From: an uncultured Treponema sp. | GTDB lineage: Bacteria > Spirochaetota > Spirochaetia > Treponematales > Treponemataceae | DNA length: 56,938 bases | NCBI GenBank assembly: GCA_934667505.1 | Contig: CAKULY010000012.1 | Span: forward strand, 1-56,938 | Direction of reading: 5' to 3' | Shown: positions 24,132 through 33,799 of the stretch, one piece after another | How the letters are laid out: every line of letters begins with the position of its first letter | How positions within the stretch are numbered: the first letter of the stretch is position 1 | Translations under genes and position numbers: made by a program | The notes under the pieces: generated by a model | Databases searched by the model: none | What the model was told of the DNA's origin: nothing | Seen by the model: only the letters and a program-made list of their open reading frames with translations

Positions 24132-25088
24132 ATGCTTTTAGAATTTTCTACTATTGAAAAAAAACGGTTGGATATTTTTTTGCGGCAAGAGCTGCCTAAA
24201 AAAGTTCAAACATATCTATCAAATTTCACTCAAGAAAGTTTTTCCAATGGAAAAATTAGAAGATTGATTATTTCTGGTTCTGTTAGCGTTAATTCTGTGC
24301 AAATCAGAAGACCAGCCTTTGAGCTTAGAGGCTTTTCAAAAGTCTGCGTGGATTTTGACGAAAAACGTTTCTTTTATGAAAAAAGTCCTGACGACATAAA
24401 ATTTGAAGTTACTAAAAAATCTGTTTTGTATGAAGATGATTATCTTATTTGTGTAAATAAGCCTTCTTTGTTTCCTACAGAAGAAACTATAGTGGGAACG
24501 GAAAGGCGAGATAATCTTCATGCCGCTATCGTGCGCTATTTATGGAATAAAAATCCTTCTCTTAGAAATCCGCCTTATGCAGGAATAATGCATAGACTTG
24601 ACCGCGAAACTAGCGGTGTTATTTTGTTTACAAAACAGCGTTCCGTGAACGTTCCCATTCAAAAGATGTTTGAAAATCACGAAATTTTTAAAACTTATGA
24701 GCTTTTGTGTACTAAAACTAAAAATGCAGAAATCCCTCGCGAGCAGTCCATAGAAATGTTCATGGGAAGAGTAAATTCTAAATTTCAAGCAGCAAAATGG
24801 GGTCCCCTTTCCCAATCTAAAGGCGGACTTTATTCAAAAACTTGTTTTCATTTGAAAGGCAAAGAATTTTTATTTAACGAACCGTGCTTTAGGCTTGAAG
24901 CCCAGCTTTTTACAGGCAGAACGCATCAGATTCGAGTTCATTCATCTTGCAATGGATTTCCAATTGTGGGTGACGAACTGTACGGTGGCATTTGCGCGGA
25001 TAGAATAATGCTTCACTCTAAAAAGCTTGAATTTGTTCATCCTGTCTTTGGGCAAAATATCGTAGCGGAAGCAGAAGTTCCGTTTTAA
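24132..25088 (+). CDS. RluA-family pseudouridine synthase with S4 domain
   Basis: A 318-residue RNA pseudouridine synthase. An S4-like RNA-binding domain sits at the N-terminus (about residues 36-75, GKIRRLIISGSVSVNSVQIRR). The catalytic domain carries the RluA signature MHRLDRETSGVILFTK with the nucleophilic Asp, the early YEDDYLICVNKPS, and FTGRTHQIRVH near the end. Whether it modifies rRNA (as RluC or RluD) or tRNA cannot be told from sequence. The start is preceded by GATTTTTATGGAATTTTGCC, with a weak GGA site. Confidence 0.9.
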   Translation: MLLEFSTIEKKRLDIFLRQELPKKVQTYLSNFTQESFSNGKIRRLIISGSVSVNSVQIRRPAFELRGFSKVCVDFDEKRFFYEKSPDDIKFEVTKKSVLYEDDYLICVNKPSLFPTEETIVGTERRDNLHAAIVRYLWNKNPSLRNPPYAGIMHRLDRETSGVILFTKQRSVNVPIQKMFENHEIFKTYELLCTKTKNAEIPREQSIEMFMGRVNSKFQAAKWGPLSQSKGGLYSKTCFHLKGKEFLFNEPCFRLEAQLFTGRTHQIRVHSSCNGFPIVGDELYGGICADRIMLHSKKLEFVHPVFGQNIVAEAEVPF

Positions 25089-25151
25089 TGGAGACTATAA
25101 ATGTCTAATATGTCGAAAGACGGGCTTTTTATAATTTTGAAAAACGTTTTC

Positions 25152-25200
25152 AACGCGCAAGCGAATTTATAATTTATTCAGGCATCTGTGGGCGCATTTC
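25152..25200. repeat. weak relative of the nested-palindrome repeat
   Basis: AAGCGAATTTATAATTT and the following GCATCTGTGGGCGCATTTCGG track the left half of 2600-2640 with many substitutions. It is an old, decayed copy at best. The rest of 25089-25312 is AT-rich spacer with a possible grpE promoter (TTGACG at 25252, TATTTT at 25276). Confidence 0.35.
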
Positions 25201-25312
25201 GGTTGAATCGGTTTTATTTGTAAATTTTTTTTTCAAAGTTTTATTTTTTTGTTGACGTTTTATAGTAAAAATTAGTATTTTTTATACTGAAAAAAATAAA
25301 AAGGACAATAAA

Positions 25313-25945
25313 ATGTCAAAGGAACATCAGAAACATAATCAAAAAGCTGAAGCAGAAGAAGATATTAAAAAGGAAGAAAAGACTGAAACTTCTGCTGAAG
25401 AAAAAAAGACTTCTGAAACTGCAGAAAAAAAACAGGAAGAAAATTCAGAGCAAAAGGAAGAAAAAAAAGAAAGTAATCTTGAAGAAGAAATTTCAAAGCT
25501 GAAAAAAGAAAATGCAGATTTAAAAGATCAGTTGCTTAGACGCGCTGCGGATTTCGATAATTATAGAAAACGTATGATTAAAGAAAAGCAGGATACAGCG
25601 GACTATGCAAATGCAAACCTTCTTTCTGATTTGCTAGAAAGTCTGGATAACTTCGACAGGACTGTTGAAGCTGCTGACACTGCGAAAGATGCAAAAGCTA
25701 TTGCAGACGGCGTTAAGATGATTAACAAGAATCTTGTTAGCATGCTTGAAAATAAATACAATCTTGTAAGCTACGGAAAAGAAGGCGATGTGTTCAATCC
25801 AGATGAGCACGAAGCGATTGGAAGAGTGGAAGATGAAAATGCAAAGGAGGAAACTCTTAAGCAGGTTTATCTTAAGGGCTACAAGCTAAAAGAAAGAATT
25901 ATTCGCCATGCAAAAGTCTTGGTGAGTGTTCCAAAAAATAAATAA
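25313..25945 (+). CDS. grpE: nucleotide exchange factor GrpE
   Basis: A 210-residue GrpE, the ADP/ATP exchange factor of DnaK. The first 55 residues are an unusually long Lys/Glu-rich disordered head. A coiled coil follows (EEEISKLKKENADLKDQLLRRAADFDNYRKR is the start, in two runs), then the C-terminal beta wing with YGKEGDVFNPDEHEA and VYLKGYKLKERIIRHAKV. It is the first gene of grpE-dnaK-dnaJ. An AGGACA site precedes the ATG. No CIRCE (TTAGCACTC-type) operator is visible upstream. Confidence 0.95.
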   Translation: MSKEHQKHNQKAEAEEDIKKEEKTETSAEEKKTSETAEKKQEENSEQKEEKKESNLEEEISKLKKENADLKDQLLRRAADFDNYRKRMIKEKQDTADYANANLLSDLLESLDNFDRTVEAADTAKDAKAIADGVKMINKNLVSMLENKYNLVSYGKEGDVFNPDEHEAIGRVEDENAKEETLKQVYLKGYKLKERIIRHAKVLVSVPKNK

Positions 25946-26023
25946 AGTTTGATTTTCAGCAAGTTTTGCTCTACAAATTTTGTTTTGCGAAGCTTGCGTA
26001 TAAATTAGTAATTAATTAAGGAG

Positions 26024-26147
26024 GTGTGATAAAAATCACGTCCAAGTAATTTTTATCGCAAAAGTTTATTTGTGCGTTGCACTGCATAAACTTTTATTCA
26101 ACATCTCCGTGTGCTGCCGCAAACGCGGCGTTTTATGGGAGCAATAT
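26024..26147 (+). promoter_or_regulatory. multi-hairpin leader of dnaK
   Basis: Three stems: GATAAAAAT / ATTTTTATC (26030-26059 region), AAAAGTTTAT / ATAAACTTTT (26060-26095 region) and GCCGC / GCGGC (about 26116-26129). The leader then ends with TTTTATGGGAG, GGGAG being the ribosome-binding site six bases before the ATG. The first two stems correspond to those of the FHA-gene leader, including the GCGTTGCA word in the second loop. Confidence 0.55.
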
Positions 26148-28103
26148 ATGTCTAAAATTATTGGTATTGACTTAGGAACAACAAACTCTTGCGTTGCCGT
26201 TATGGAAAACGGGGAGCCTGTGGTAATCCAGAATTCTGAAGGTGGTAGAACTACTCCTTCTATTGTTGGCTTTACTGCAAAAGGTGACCGCATTGTAGGT
26301 CAGCCTGCTAAAAACCAGATGGTAACAAATCCAAAGAACACAGTTTATTCTGTAAAGCGACTTATTGGTCATAAATTTGGCGAACTTCAGGGAGAAGCTA
26401 CAAAACTTCCTTATAAAGTTATTGATAACGGTGCTGATGTTCGTGTAGAAATTGAACAGAACGGCGAAAAGAAACTTTATTCTCCGCAGGAAATTTCTGC
26501 TTTTATTCTTCAGAAGATGAAAAAGACTGCAGAAGATTATCTTGGCGAAACTGTTACAGAAGCCGTAATTACAGTTCCAGCTTACTTTAACGACGCTCAG
26601 CGTCAGGCTACAAAAGATGCTGGTAAAATTGCCGGTCTTGATGTAAAGCGAATCATCAACGAACCTACAGCTGCTGCCTTGGCTTTCGGTTTCAAGCAGG
26701 ATCAGAACAAGGAAAAGACAATCGCTGTTTACGACCTTGGTGGCGGTACTTTTGATATTTCAATCCTTGAGCTCGCTGACGGCGTTTTTGAAGTAAAATC
26801 GACAAACGGAGATACTCAGCTCGGTGGCGATGACTGGGACCGCGCAATCATCAACTGGTTGCTTAAAGAGTTCAAGAATGACACAGGAATCGATTTGAGC
26901 GCCGATCCTATGGCTATGCAGAGACTTAAGGAAGCTGCTGAAAACGCTAAGATTCAGCTTTCTAGCCAGACTTCAACAGATATAAATCTTCCATTTATTA
27001 CTGCTGATGCAACAGGTCCTAAACACTTGCAGAAGACTTTGACACGCGCTCAGTTTGAGCAGATGACAGAAGATTTGTTTGAGCGCACAAAGGAACCTTG
27101 CCGCAAGGCTTTGGCAGATGCAGGAATCTCTGCTGACAAGATTGATGAAATCTTGCTTGTTGGTGGTTCTTCAAGAATGCCAAAAGTACAGGATGTTGTA
27201 AAACAGATTTTTGGAAAAGAAGGTTCTAAATCTGTAAACCCAGACGAAGCTGTAGCAATTGGCGCTGCAATTCAGGGCGGTGTATTGAAAGGCGACGTAA
27301 AAGACGTTCTTTTGCTCGATGTAACTCCGCTTTCTCTTGGTATTGAGACAATGGGCGGCGTTATGACAAAGCTTATCCCAAGAAATACAACAATTCCTAC
27401 AAAGAAGAGCCAGGTTTTCTCTACAGCTGCTGATGGTCAGACTGCGGTATCAATCCATGTTCTTCAGGGTGAACGCGAAATGGCTGCCCAGAACCGTACA
27501 CTTGGAAACTTTGACTTGGTAGGTATTCCTGCTGCTCCACGTGGTGTTCCACAGATTGAAGTTACATTCGACATCGATGCTAACGGTATTGTTCACGTTT
27601 CAGCAAAAGACTTGGGAACAGGAAAGGAACAGCACATTCAGATTACTTCATCTTCTGGCTTGAGCGAAGAAGAAATCAACAGAATGGTTCAGGATGCAGA
27701 AGCAAATGCTGCCGCTGATAAAGAGAAGCGAGAAGCTGTAGATGCAAAGAACGAGGCTGATTCTCTTGTTTACCAGACTGAAAAGACTTTGAAAGAAGCT
27801 GGCGATAAGGTTAATGCCGCTGAAAAGCAGAAGATTGAAGACGCTTGCGCTGCTTTGAAAAAGGCAATTGAAGGCGGAAACACTGCTGATATAAAGGCTA
27901 AATCTGAAGAATTGAAGCAGGCTTCTTACAAGATGGCTGAGGAAATGTACAAACAGCAGGGAACTCAGGGTGCTGCTGGCGCTCAGCCTGGTGCTGACGC
28001 TGGAAATGCAGGCGCAGAAACTTCTGGAGAATCATCATCAAAAGAAAATAAGTTCGACAAAGGTTCTGCAGAAGATGTTGATTATGAAGTTCATGATAAC
28101 TAA
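26148..28103 (+). CDS. dnaK: chaperone DnaK (Hsp70)
   Basis: A 651-residue Hsp70. The ATPase domain begins [15 protein letters not shown] and includes [22 protein letters not shown] and VGGSSRMP. The linker [15 protein letters not shown] leads to the substrate-binding domain and lid, and the tail is Gly/Ala-rich, ending [10 protein letters not shown], a variant of the usual acidic end. The frame runs open from 26070, but GGGAG six bases before ATG 26148 and the family start fix this position. Codons are biased to those of highly expressed genes. A GC-rich hairpin at 28138-28168 follows the stop. Confidence 0.98.
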   Translation: MSKIIGIDLGTTNSCVAVMENGEPVVIQNSEGGRTTPSIVGFTAKGDRIVGQPAKNQMVTNPKNTVYSVKRLIGHKFGELQGEATKLPYKVIDNGADVRVEIEQNGEKKLYSPQEISAFILQKMKKTAEDYLGETVTEAVITVPAYFNDAQRQATKDAGKIAGLDVKRIINEPTAAALAFGFKQDQNKEKTIAVYDLGGGTFDISILELADGVFEVKSTNGDTQLGGDDWDRAIINWLLKEFKNDTGIDLSADPMAMQRLKEAAENAKIQLSSQTSTDINLPFITADATGPKHLQKTLTRAQFEQMTEDLFERTKEPCRKALADAGISADKIDEILLVGGSSRMPKVQDVVKQIFGKEGSKSVNPDEAVAIGAAIQGGVLKGDVKDVLLLDVTPLSLGIETMGGVMTKLIPRNTTIPTKKSQVFSTAADGQTAVSIHVLQGEREMAAQNRTLGNFDLVGIPAAPRGVPQIEVTFDIDANGIVHVSAKDLGTGKEQHIQITSSSGLSEEEINRMVQDAEANAAADKEKREAVDAKNEADSLVYQTEKTLKEAGDKVNAAEKQKIEDACAALKKAIEGGNTADIKAKSEELKQASYKMAEEMYKQQGTQGAAGAQPGADAGNAGAETSGESSSKENKFDKGSAEDVDYEVHDN

Positions 28104-28137
28104 AAAAAATTGATTTGCTTTAGCAAATTGTAATTTT

Positions 28138-28172
28138 GGGGCTGTCTAAAAATTGTTATAGACAGCCCTAAT
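28138..28172 (+). terminator. hairpin after dnaK with repeat-like ends
   Basis: GGGCTGTCTA (28138-28147) pairs with TAGACAGCCC (28159-28168), followed by TAATTTTTAT. It can work as a terminator between dnaK and dnaJ. The arms equal the terminal sequence of the 131-bp repeats (GGGGCTGTCTAA inverted), so it may be a collapsed remnant of that element. Confidence 0.6.
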
Positions 28173-28297
28173 TTTTATGGTATAGCAAAGAAATATAAAA
28201 AAGTTTATACTAAAATAATTATCAGCTGATTTGTTCTTGTTTTTATGAGAGTCGGTTTGGTAGTTATGTTTGGTTTACTTTATATAGGGTTAAAAAT

Positions 28298-29440
28298 ATG
28301 GCAAAACGTGATTATTACGAAGTTCTTGGACTTCAAAAAGGTGCTACTGAAGAGGAGATAAAAAAGGCCTACAGAAAATTGGCCGTAAAGTATCATCCTG
28401 ATAGAAATCCCGGTGACAAAGAGGCGGAAGAGAAATTTAGAGAAGCTACAGAGGCTTACGAAGTTCTTTCTGATGAAAAAAAGAGACCTTTGTACGACCA
28501 GTACGGTTTTGCAGGCATAGATGGAATGGATCAAGGCTCTGGCGGCGCTCAGTACTCTCATGCGTTCCACGATTTTAGCGACCTGTTTGGCGGCATGGGC
28601 GGCGGTTTCGGTGATATTTTTGATAATCTTTTTGGTTCTAGTTCAAGAAGTTCTAGCAGAAAACGTTCTGGACCGTCAGAAGGCGCAAGCCTTCGTTTTG
28701 ATCTTGATATTTCTTTTAAGGATGCTGTCTTTGGAACTAAAGCAGAAATCCGCTTTAGGCACAATGAAACTTGCGAAACTTGCAAAGGTTCTGGCTGCGC
28801 AGCCGGCGCTAGTAGAAAAACTTGTCCTACTTGCAACGGTTCGGGGCAGGTTAGGCGAAGCGCAGGATTTTTTGCTGTTCAACAGGAATGTCCGCAGTGC
28901 AACGGTTCTGGAACAATAATCGACAAGCCTTGTAAAGATTGCGGCGGAAAAGGCGTTCAAGAGAAGAATAAAAAAATGACTTTAACGATTCCTGCTGGTG
29001 TTGACAATGGCAAGCGAATCGCTATTCCGCATCAAGGAGATGCCGGACCTAACGGCGGATCTAGCGGCGACTTAATCGTTATCCTTCATGTGCAGAATCA
29101 TCCTTTCTTTGAGCGGGATGGACAAGATTTGTATTGTGCAGTTCCAGTTAGTTTTTCGCAGGCTATCTTGGGATGCGATATTTCTATAACAAGCTTGGAT
29201 AATAAAAAAATTGATATAAAAATACCTTCAGGAACTTCTTCTGGAAAACTGCTCAGAATAAAAGGAGAAGGCGTACCTTATACAGGAACATCTAGAAGAG
29301 GCGACCTTTACGTTAAGATTATGGTTCAAATACCGCAGCATATTTCTGCAGCGCAAAAAGAACTGCTTTCAAAATATATGGCGTTAGAAAATCCTACTAT
29401 AACGCCTTCTCTTATAAAGCTTTCTGATTTAAATAGTTAG
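28298..29440 (+). CDS. dnaJ: chaperone DnaJ (Hsp40)
   Basis: A 380-residue type I DnaJ, which delivers substrates to DnaK and stimulates its ATPase. The J domain (1-70) has [10 protein letters not shown] Gly/Phe-rich stretch follows (about 75-120, with an unusual [12 protein letters not shown] segment), then four zinc-binding repeats [24 protein letters not shown] and CKDCGGKG, and the C-terminal substrate domains. It is separated from dnaK by 194 bases with a hairpin, so it may have its own promoter as well. An intrinsic terminator follows at 29557-29607. Confidence 0.97.
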   Translation: MAKRDYYEVLGLQKGATEEEIKKAYRKLAVKYHPDRNPGDKEAEEKFREATEAYEVLSDEKKRPLYDQYGFAGIDGMDQGSGGAQYSHAFHDFSDLFGGMGGGFGDIFDNLFGSSSRSSSRKRSGPSEGASLRFDLDISFKDAVFGTKAEIRFRHNETCETCKGSGCAAGASRKTCPTCNGSGQVRRSAGFFAVQQECPQCNGSGTIIDKPCKDCGGKGVQEKNKKMTLTIPAGVDNGKRIAIPHQGDAGPNGGSSGDLIVILHVQNHPFFERDGQDLYCAVPVSFSQAILGCDISITSLDNKKIDIKIPSGTSSGKLLRIKGEGVPYTGTSRRGDLYVKIMVQIPQHISAAQKELLSKYMALENPTITPSLIKLSDLNS

Positions 29441-29556
29441 AAAACTGAAAAAAATGTAGATTTCCCTTTAATACAAAGCGAAATACGTCTGGTCAAGGTA
29501 CGCTTGCGCTCAAGACATTGACTGAGCCGTTTTTAGGGTTTTGATACCACCTGAAT

Positions 29557-29607
29557 AAAGCCAGTTTTGCAAAAAAAGTCATGCAAAGCTGGCTTTTCCT
29601 TTTTTTT
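29557..29607 (+). terminator. intrinsic terminator of dnaJ
   Basis: AAAGCCAGTTTTGCA (29557-29571) pairs with TGCAAAGCTGGCTTT (29582-29596), one G-T pair, followed by a long T tract. Confidence 0.8.
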
Positions 29608-29680
29608 GTATTTTTTTTGAGCATATTTGCCGATTGTATAGTATAATTATATCTGACATTATTCTGTGCTTGAGGTGAGT

Positions 29681-31072
29681 ATGTATAAAACCAGAAAAAA
29701 AATCCTTTTTATTGTTGTTGATGCTTGTGTTCTTCTGCTTTCTGTAATTATGTCGGTTTTTCTTGTGCGGGGAAACGTGCCAGATACCGATGTCGCTGTC
29801 TTAATGGAAACTTCTACTTGTGTGTTTCTTGCATTTCTTGTAATAGCTTCAAGCCTTCATCGTGCTGTAGATAAGTATCTTAAGAAAAAGTATCTTGAAT
29901 CAGGAGAAACTTCTTATATCGAAAATTTTATAGACAGATTAAGATTTTGTTATTCCTATGATGACTTGTATAAAACTATTTCAGAAACGCTTGAAGTTCA
30001 GGCTGACTGTTCTGTTCTTTTTGTAGACTGCGAAAAAAACTACGTTCTTTATAACAGTCCGAGCCGTATATCTTCTTTAATGACAACAAGAGATAAACTT
30101 TCACAGAACTTTCCTGCAAATTGGAAAGATGGTTTTTACTTCTTGGGCGAAAATCTTGGAATTGTTTCTTCTTACCGCCAGGCTCGCGGATTCTTTTTGT
30201 GCAGCCAGGAAAAACATTTTTTCGTTTTTAATAGATATACTCGCCTATTCGACATGGAAATTTATTCAAAACTTTTTGAAGAATATTCACGCTTTTTGGC
30301 TAGAACAAAAATTATTTCTAATCTTTCTGAAATTTCATCTCTTACAAAGGAATGGGAGCAGCTCGCAGAAACTCAAATTTCGTTTTTGCCTCACAAAATG
30401 CCAGATATTCCACACCTAAAATTGGCAGCTTACTATAGACCTTTAGTAAACGTTTCGGGAGACTATTACAGTGTCCTTCCTATAGATGAAAATAGAACCT
30501 TGCTTATGCTTGGCGATGTTTCTGGAAAAGGTTTGCCAGCAGCTCTTATAATGGGCTTGGTTATGAATACTGTAAAAATAAATGAGCATAAAGACGATTT
30601 GCTGGGAATGATTCAGTCTGTAGATAAAGCTATAAAAGGAATGCATCTGCAGGATAAATATACTGTATTGTTCCTTGGAATTATTGATACTGAAAAGATG
30701 AAAATTACTTATATAAATGCGTCAATGTCAGACCCTATAATTCTTTCTCGTTCCCCGGATGGGTATAGAATTAAATCCCTTGCTTCTAATGCTAGTCTTG
30801 TCGGTATTATCGATATGGATGACACAAGAATAAGTGAGCAGCGTTTGTTTAGAGGAGATACAATTCTTCTTGCAACAGACGGTGTCTCTGAAGTTATGGA
30901 TGACGATGGTGTTGAACTTGGCGACACAGATCTTTTTAAAGAAACCTTGAAGAATAGCGCTTCAAAGCAGCCTCAGCAGTTTGTAAACGATATTGTTGAG
31001 CTTATTATGAAGTATAATGGCGATAAGCGTCTTCATGACGATGTTACAATGATGGTTGCAAAGGTGGGCTGA
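29681..31072 (+). CDS. SpoIIE/RsbU-type PP2C phosphatase, membrane-bound (first)
   Basis: A 463-residue protein with two N-terminal membrane spans (about 5-30 and 42-62), a GAF-like middle region and a C-terminal SpoIIE/PP2C domain: VSGDYYSVLPIDENRTLLMLGDVSGKG is the metal-binding core (in two runs), with LLATDGVSEVMD and HDDVTMMV later. Such phosphatases dephosphorylate a STAS anti-anti-sigma protein and thereby start partner switching. A second paralogue follows directly and a STAS gene comes third. The frame extends to GTG 29666, but AGGTGA stands just before ATG 29681, chosen here. A TATAAT at 29642 is a probable -10 box. Confidence 0.9.
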   Translation: MYKTRKKILFIVVDACVLLLSVIMSVFLVRGNVPDTDVAVLMETSTCVFLAFLVIASSLHRAVDKYLKKKYLESGETSYIENFIDRLRFCYSYDDLYKTISETLEVQADCSVLFVDCEKNYVLYNSPSRISSLMTTRDKLSQNFPANWKDGFYFLGENLGIVSSYRQARGFFLCSQEKHFFVFNRYTRLFDMEIYSKLFEEYSRFLARTKIISNLSEISSLTKEWEQLAETQISFLPHKMPDIPHLKLAAYYRPLVNVSGDYYSVLPIDENRTLLMLGDVSGKGLPAALIMGLVMNTVKINEHKDDLLGMIQSVDKAIKGMHLQDKYTVLFLGIIDTEKMKITYINASMSDPIILSRSPDGYRIKSLASNASLVGIIDMDDTRISEQRLFRGDTILLATDGVSEVMDDDGVELGDTDLFKETLKNSASKQPQQFVNDIVELIMKYNGDKRLHDDVTMMVAKVG

Positions 31073-31073
31073 T

Positions 31074-33353
31074 ATGATATTTTTTGTTTTGAACTTAATT
31101 CTTACATTATTTTTTATTGCAGAAACTGTTTACATTGATAAAAAGAACTCTTTATATGACGATGGTACTAATCCAATAATCTCAAATGTATTGCTAGCTG
31201 CAGTTTTAGTTGGCTTGTTTACCTTGTTTTCTTTTACAGGACCTTCCCTTGCGCCAGGACTTTTTTCTACTTTAATGAAGGTTTGCTTCCTTCTTGAAGG
31301 CTGCCTTTTAATTAACATCGCATTTTGCTTTCCATATTATGCATGGAAATACACGACTTCTTTTATGTTGTTTTTAAAGTATTTTCTGTATCTTTCAGTT
31401 TTTGTTCTTGTGTTCTTTACTTTTAAAGAAGTTACAGTAGATTTAAAATCTGGAATACAAATTAGAAGTGCATATATTTTTAAAGGAAATGCGGCAAAAT
31501 ATTTCCCTTGGACTTGGGTTACAGTCTACAATTTTGTATTCCGCTTCCTTATACCAGGTTTTTCATGCCTTGTTATGCTTATAAGAAACGAAATGAATGC
31601 TATAAAACTCGACAAGTTTAAAGGCTCTGTTTATGCGCTCGGTCTTATATCTATGTGGATTTTTTCACTTATGATAGAATTTTCAAAACAGTATTCAAGA
31701 AGTTTTGAACTTTTGCACTATATCATTTATCTTCCTATGCTGGTAATTATGCCTTATGGCGGTAGAGTTACAACAGCGCCTTCTGGAAAAGGAATTTTTG
31801 CATTTATAATAAAGGCTGTAAGTTCGTTCCTTATTCCTGCTGTTATAAGCGGTGTTATATTTGGTTTGCTTTATCCTTTGTTTGGCGAAAAATATGTTGT
31901 ATTGTTCTGCCTTTGCGGTGTCGTAATATCAATTTTAATTTTAATTTTCGTAAATTTGATAAATAATGTAATTAAGAAAAGTAAGTTTGGCAGATCTTCA
32001 GATTATGCCGTGGCATTTGAAAAAGATCTTGCGAGTGTTGACTACAACGGAGAAATGGACGAAATTGCAGAAAATATGTTCCGTATCTTCAACAAAAACA
32101 CAGAAGCCTCAAGTATGTCTATCTACATAAATGGCGGAAATGACACTTTTGAACAAGCTTATTCTTCTAATAATTCCATTAAAAAGATTTCAAATAAAAG
32201 CGCTCTTTTTGAATCTTTGTTAAATATAAATAAAAACATTGTTGTTTTTTCAGAATTGGAAACAATGCATTCTCTTGCGCCTTTTAAAGCCGAGCTTCAG
32301 TCGTTCTTTGAGCTGACAAACGCAGATGCTCTGTTTATCTTGAATGAAGGACGAGATGTTCACGGAATTATTGTTCTTGGCATAAAAGAAAGCGGTGACC
32401 ATTTTAAAGAATATGATATGTCGGTATTCAATAAACTTTATTCATATTTCTTTGTATTTGGTTATTACATGAGAAACATTTCTAACAAAGAAATTATTGG
32501 TACTGTAAACCGAGAGCTTCGTATGTCAAGCCAGATAATTACTTCAATTCAGGAAAATATTGATGTTGTAAAAAATCCAAAAATGGATGCTGGTTGTGTA
32601 ATGATTCCTGCCCACAATATTGGCGGTGAATTTGTAGACATGATTCGATTGACTGATAATCGTCACTTGTTTGTTGTGGGAGACCTAAGCGGAAAAGGTA
32701 TTGCAGCTTCCATGAGTATGGTTATTTTAAAGGCGATTATCAGGGCTTTCCTTGCAGAAACCCACGATTTTAAGCAGCTTATTGTAAAGGTAAATTCTTT
32801 TATCCGGTTTAATTTGCAAAAGGGTACTATATTTTCAGGAATGTTTGCAATTGTAGATTTTGAAAAAGATGTTATGTACTACATCAACTGCGGAATCCCT
32901 GCGATATTGCTTTATACAGAGGCTTACAACAATGTTATTGAAATTCAAGGTGGAGGACATATATTGGGATTTGTAAAAGACATTTCTCCTTATATTTCTG
33001 TAAAGCAGATAAAGCTAAATAAAAATGACATTGTTCTTGCTTGCACAGATGGTCTTATTGAATCTCATTCTATTCGTGGCGAAGAATTTGGAAAGGACCG
33101 TATTCAGCGAAACATGGTTGCTAATGCAATGTATCCTGCGCAGCGAATGGCTCAATTTCAGTATGATGAGCTCATGAAGTTTATGTCTCATGAAATGGAA
33201 GATGATGTAAGCGTTCTGGTTATGAAATATTTAAATTCCAACGAGTCTGAAAAAGAAGATTCAGCAGCTGATAAAAAAGATGTTTCAAATTCAGAAGAGG
33301 AAGGCTCACAGAATTCTTCTGCTGAAAATGCAACTTCTAGTAAAGAACTTTAA
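31074..33353 (+). CDS. SpoIIE/RsbU-type PP2C phosphatase, multi-span membrane sensor (second)
   Basis: A 759-residue protein. About eight hydrophobic spans fill the first 300 residues, giving a 7TM-sensor-like N-terminus. A GAF-like domain follows (about 320-460), then a SpoIIE phosphatase domain: MIPAHNIGGEFVDMIRL, VVGDLSGKGIAASMSM, CTDGLIESHS and MEDDVSVLVM. The last 40 residues are Ser/Glu-rich and disordered. The start ATG is one base after the stop of the previous gene, with AAGGTGG before it; TTG 31056 is rejected as a start. The two phosphatases probably report different signals to the same STAS protein at 33461. Confidence 0.9.
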   Translation: MIFFVLNLILTLFFIAETVYIDKKNSLYDDGTNPIISNVLLAAVLVGLFTLFSFTGPSLAPGLFSTLMKVCFLLEGCLLINIAFCFPYYAWKYTTSFMLFLKYFLYLSVFVLVFFTFKEVTVDLKSGIQIRSAYIFKGNAAKYFPWTWVTVYNFVFRFLIPGFSCLVMLIRNEMNAIKLDKFKGSVYALGLISMWIFSLMIEFSKQYSRSFELLHYIIYLPMLVIMPYGGRVTTAPSGKGIFAFIIKAVSSFLIPAVISGVIFGLLYPLFGEKYVVLFCLCGVVISILILIFVNLINNVIKKSKFGRSSDYAVAFEKDLASVDYNGEMDEIAENMFRIFNKNTEASSMSIYINGGNDTFEQAYSSNNSIKKISNKSALFESLLNINKNIVVFSELETMHSLAPFKAELQSFFELTNADALFILNEGRDVHGIIVLGIKESGDHFKEYDMSVFNKLYSYFFVFGYYMRNISNKEIIGTVNRELRMSSQIITSIQENIDVVKNPKMDAGCVMIPAHNIGGEFVDMIRLTDNRHLFVVGDLSGKGIAASMSMVILKAIIRAFLAETHDFKQLIVKVNSFIRFNLQKGTIFSGMFAIVDFEKDVMYYINCGIPAILLYTEAYNNVIEIQGGGHILGFVKDISPYISVKQIKLNKNDIVLACTDGLIESHSIRGEEFGKDRIQRNMVANAMYPAQRMAQFQYDELMKFMSHEMEDDVSVLVMKYLNSNESEKEDSAADKKDVSNSEEEGSQNSSAENATSSKEL

Positions 33354-33460
33354 AATGCAGATGTGAAAACATTTCTAAAAGTGCAAAACAGTTTTAGAAA
33401 TGTTCTTGTTATTTGAAGGCAAAAAACTCTTTGATGCTTTGCCTGTTTTGAGGAAATATT

Positions 33461-33787
33461 ATGGAACAATTAACGGTTTTAAAAAAAGAAGGCTCTAATT
33501 ATTTAATGTTTGAATTAAGCGGAGTGTTCAATGCTTACACTGCTGTAAACGTGCAGAATAAAATCTATGAAGCGATTGAAAAGCAGAATGTTGTTTTGGA
33601 ACTTGCTAGGGTTGTAGCCCTTGACTCTGCTGCGATGGGAATAATTATGGCTGCCCATAACGATGCCATTGAGTATGGTACAAAGTTGTTTTTAATGTCG
33701 CCTTCAAATGAAGCTGAAAAAGAGATTGCATCTACAGGTTTTAAAGAGCTTTTGAATATAATAAATTCTGTTACAGAAATTAGTTAA
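33461..33787 (+). CDS. STAS-domain anti-anti-sigma factor
   Basis: A 108-residue single STAS domain of the SpoIIAA/RsbV type. The phospho-acceptor region is VVALDSAAMGIIMAAH, with Ser56 in the position phosphorylated by the anti-sigma kinase in characterised systems. It is the expected substrate of the two upstream RsbU-like phosphatases. An AGGAAA site precedes the ATG. The matching anti-sigma kinase (RsbW/SpoIIAB) and sigma factor are not in the window. Confidence 0.9.
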   Translation: MEQLTVLKKEGSNYLMFELSGVFNAYTAVNVQNKIYEAIEKQNVVLELARVVALDSAAMGIIMAAHNDAIEYGTKLFLMSPSNEAEKEIASTGFKELLNIINSVTEIS

Positions 33788-33799
33788 TCTGAGGACTTT

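Noticed and set aside
25201..25312. CIRCE operator before grpE
   Set aside because: No TTAGCACTC-N9-GAGTGCTAA-like sequence could be found; only AT-rich inverted stretches are present.
26070..26147. 26-codon N-terminal extension of dnaK
   Set aside because: It translates the hairpin leader; GGGAG before ATG 26148 and the family N-terminus show the true start.
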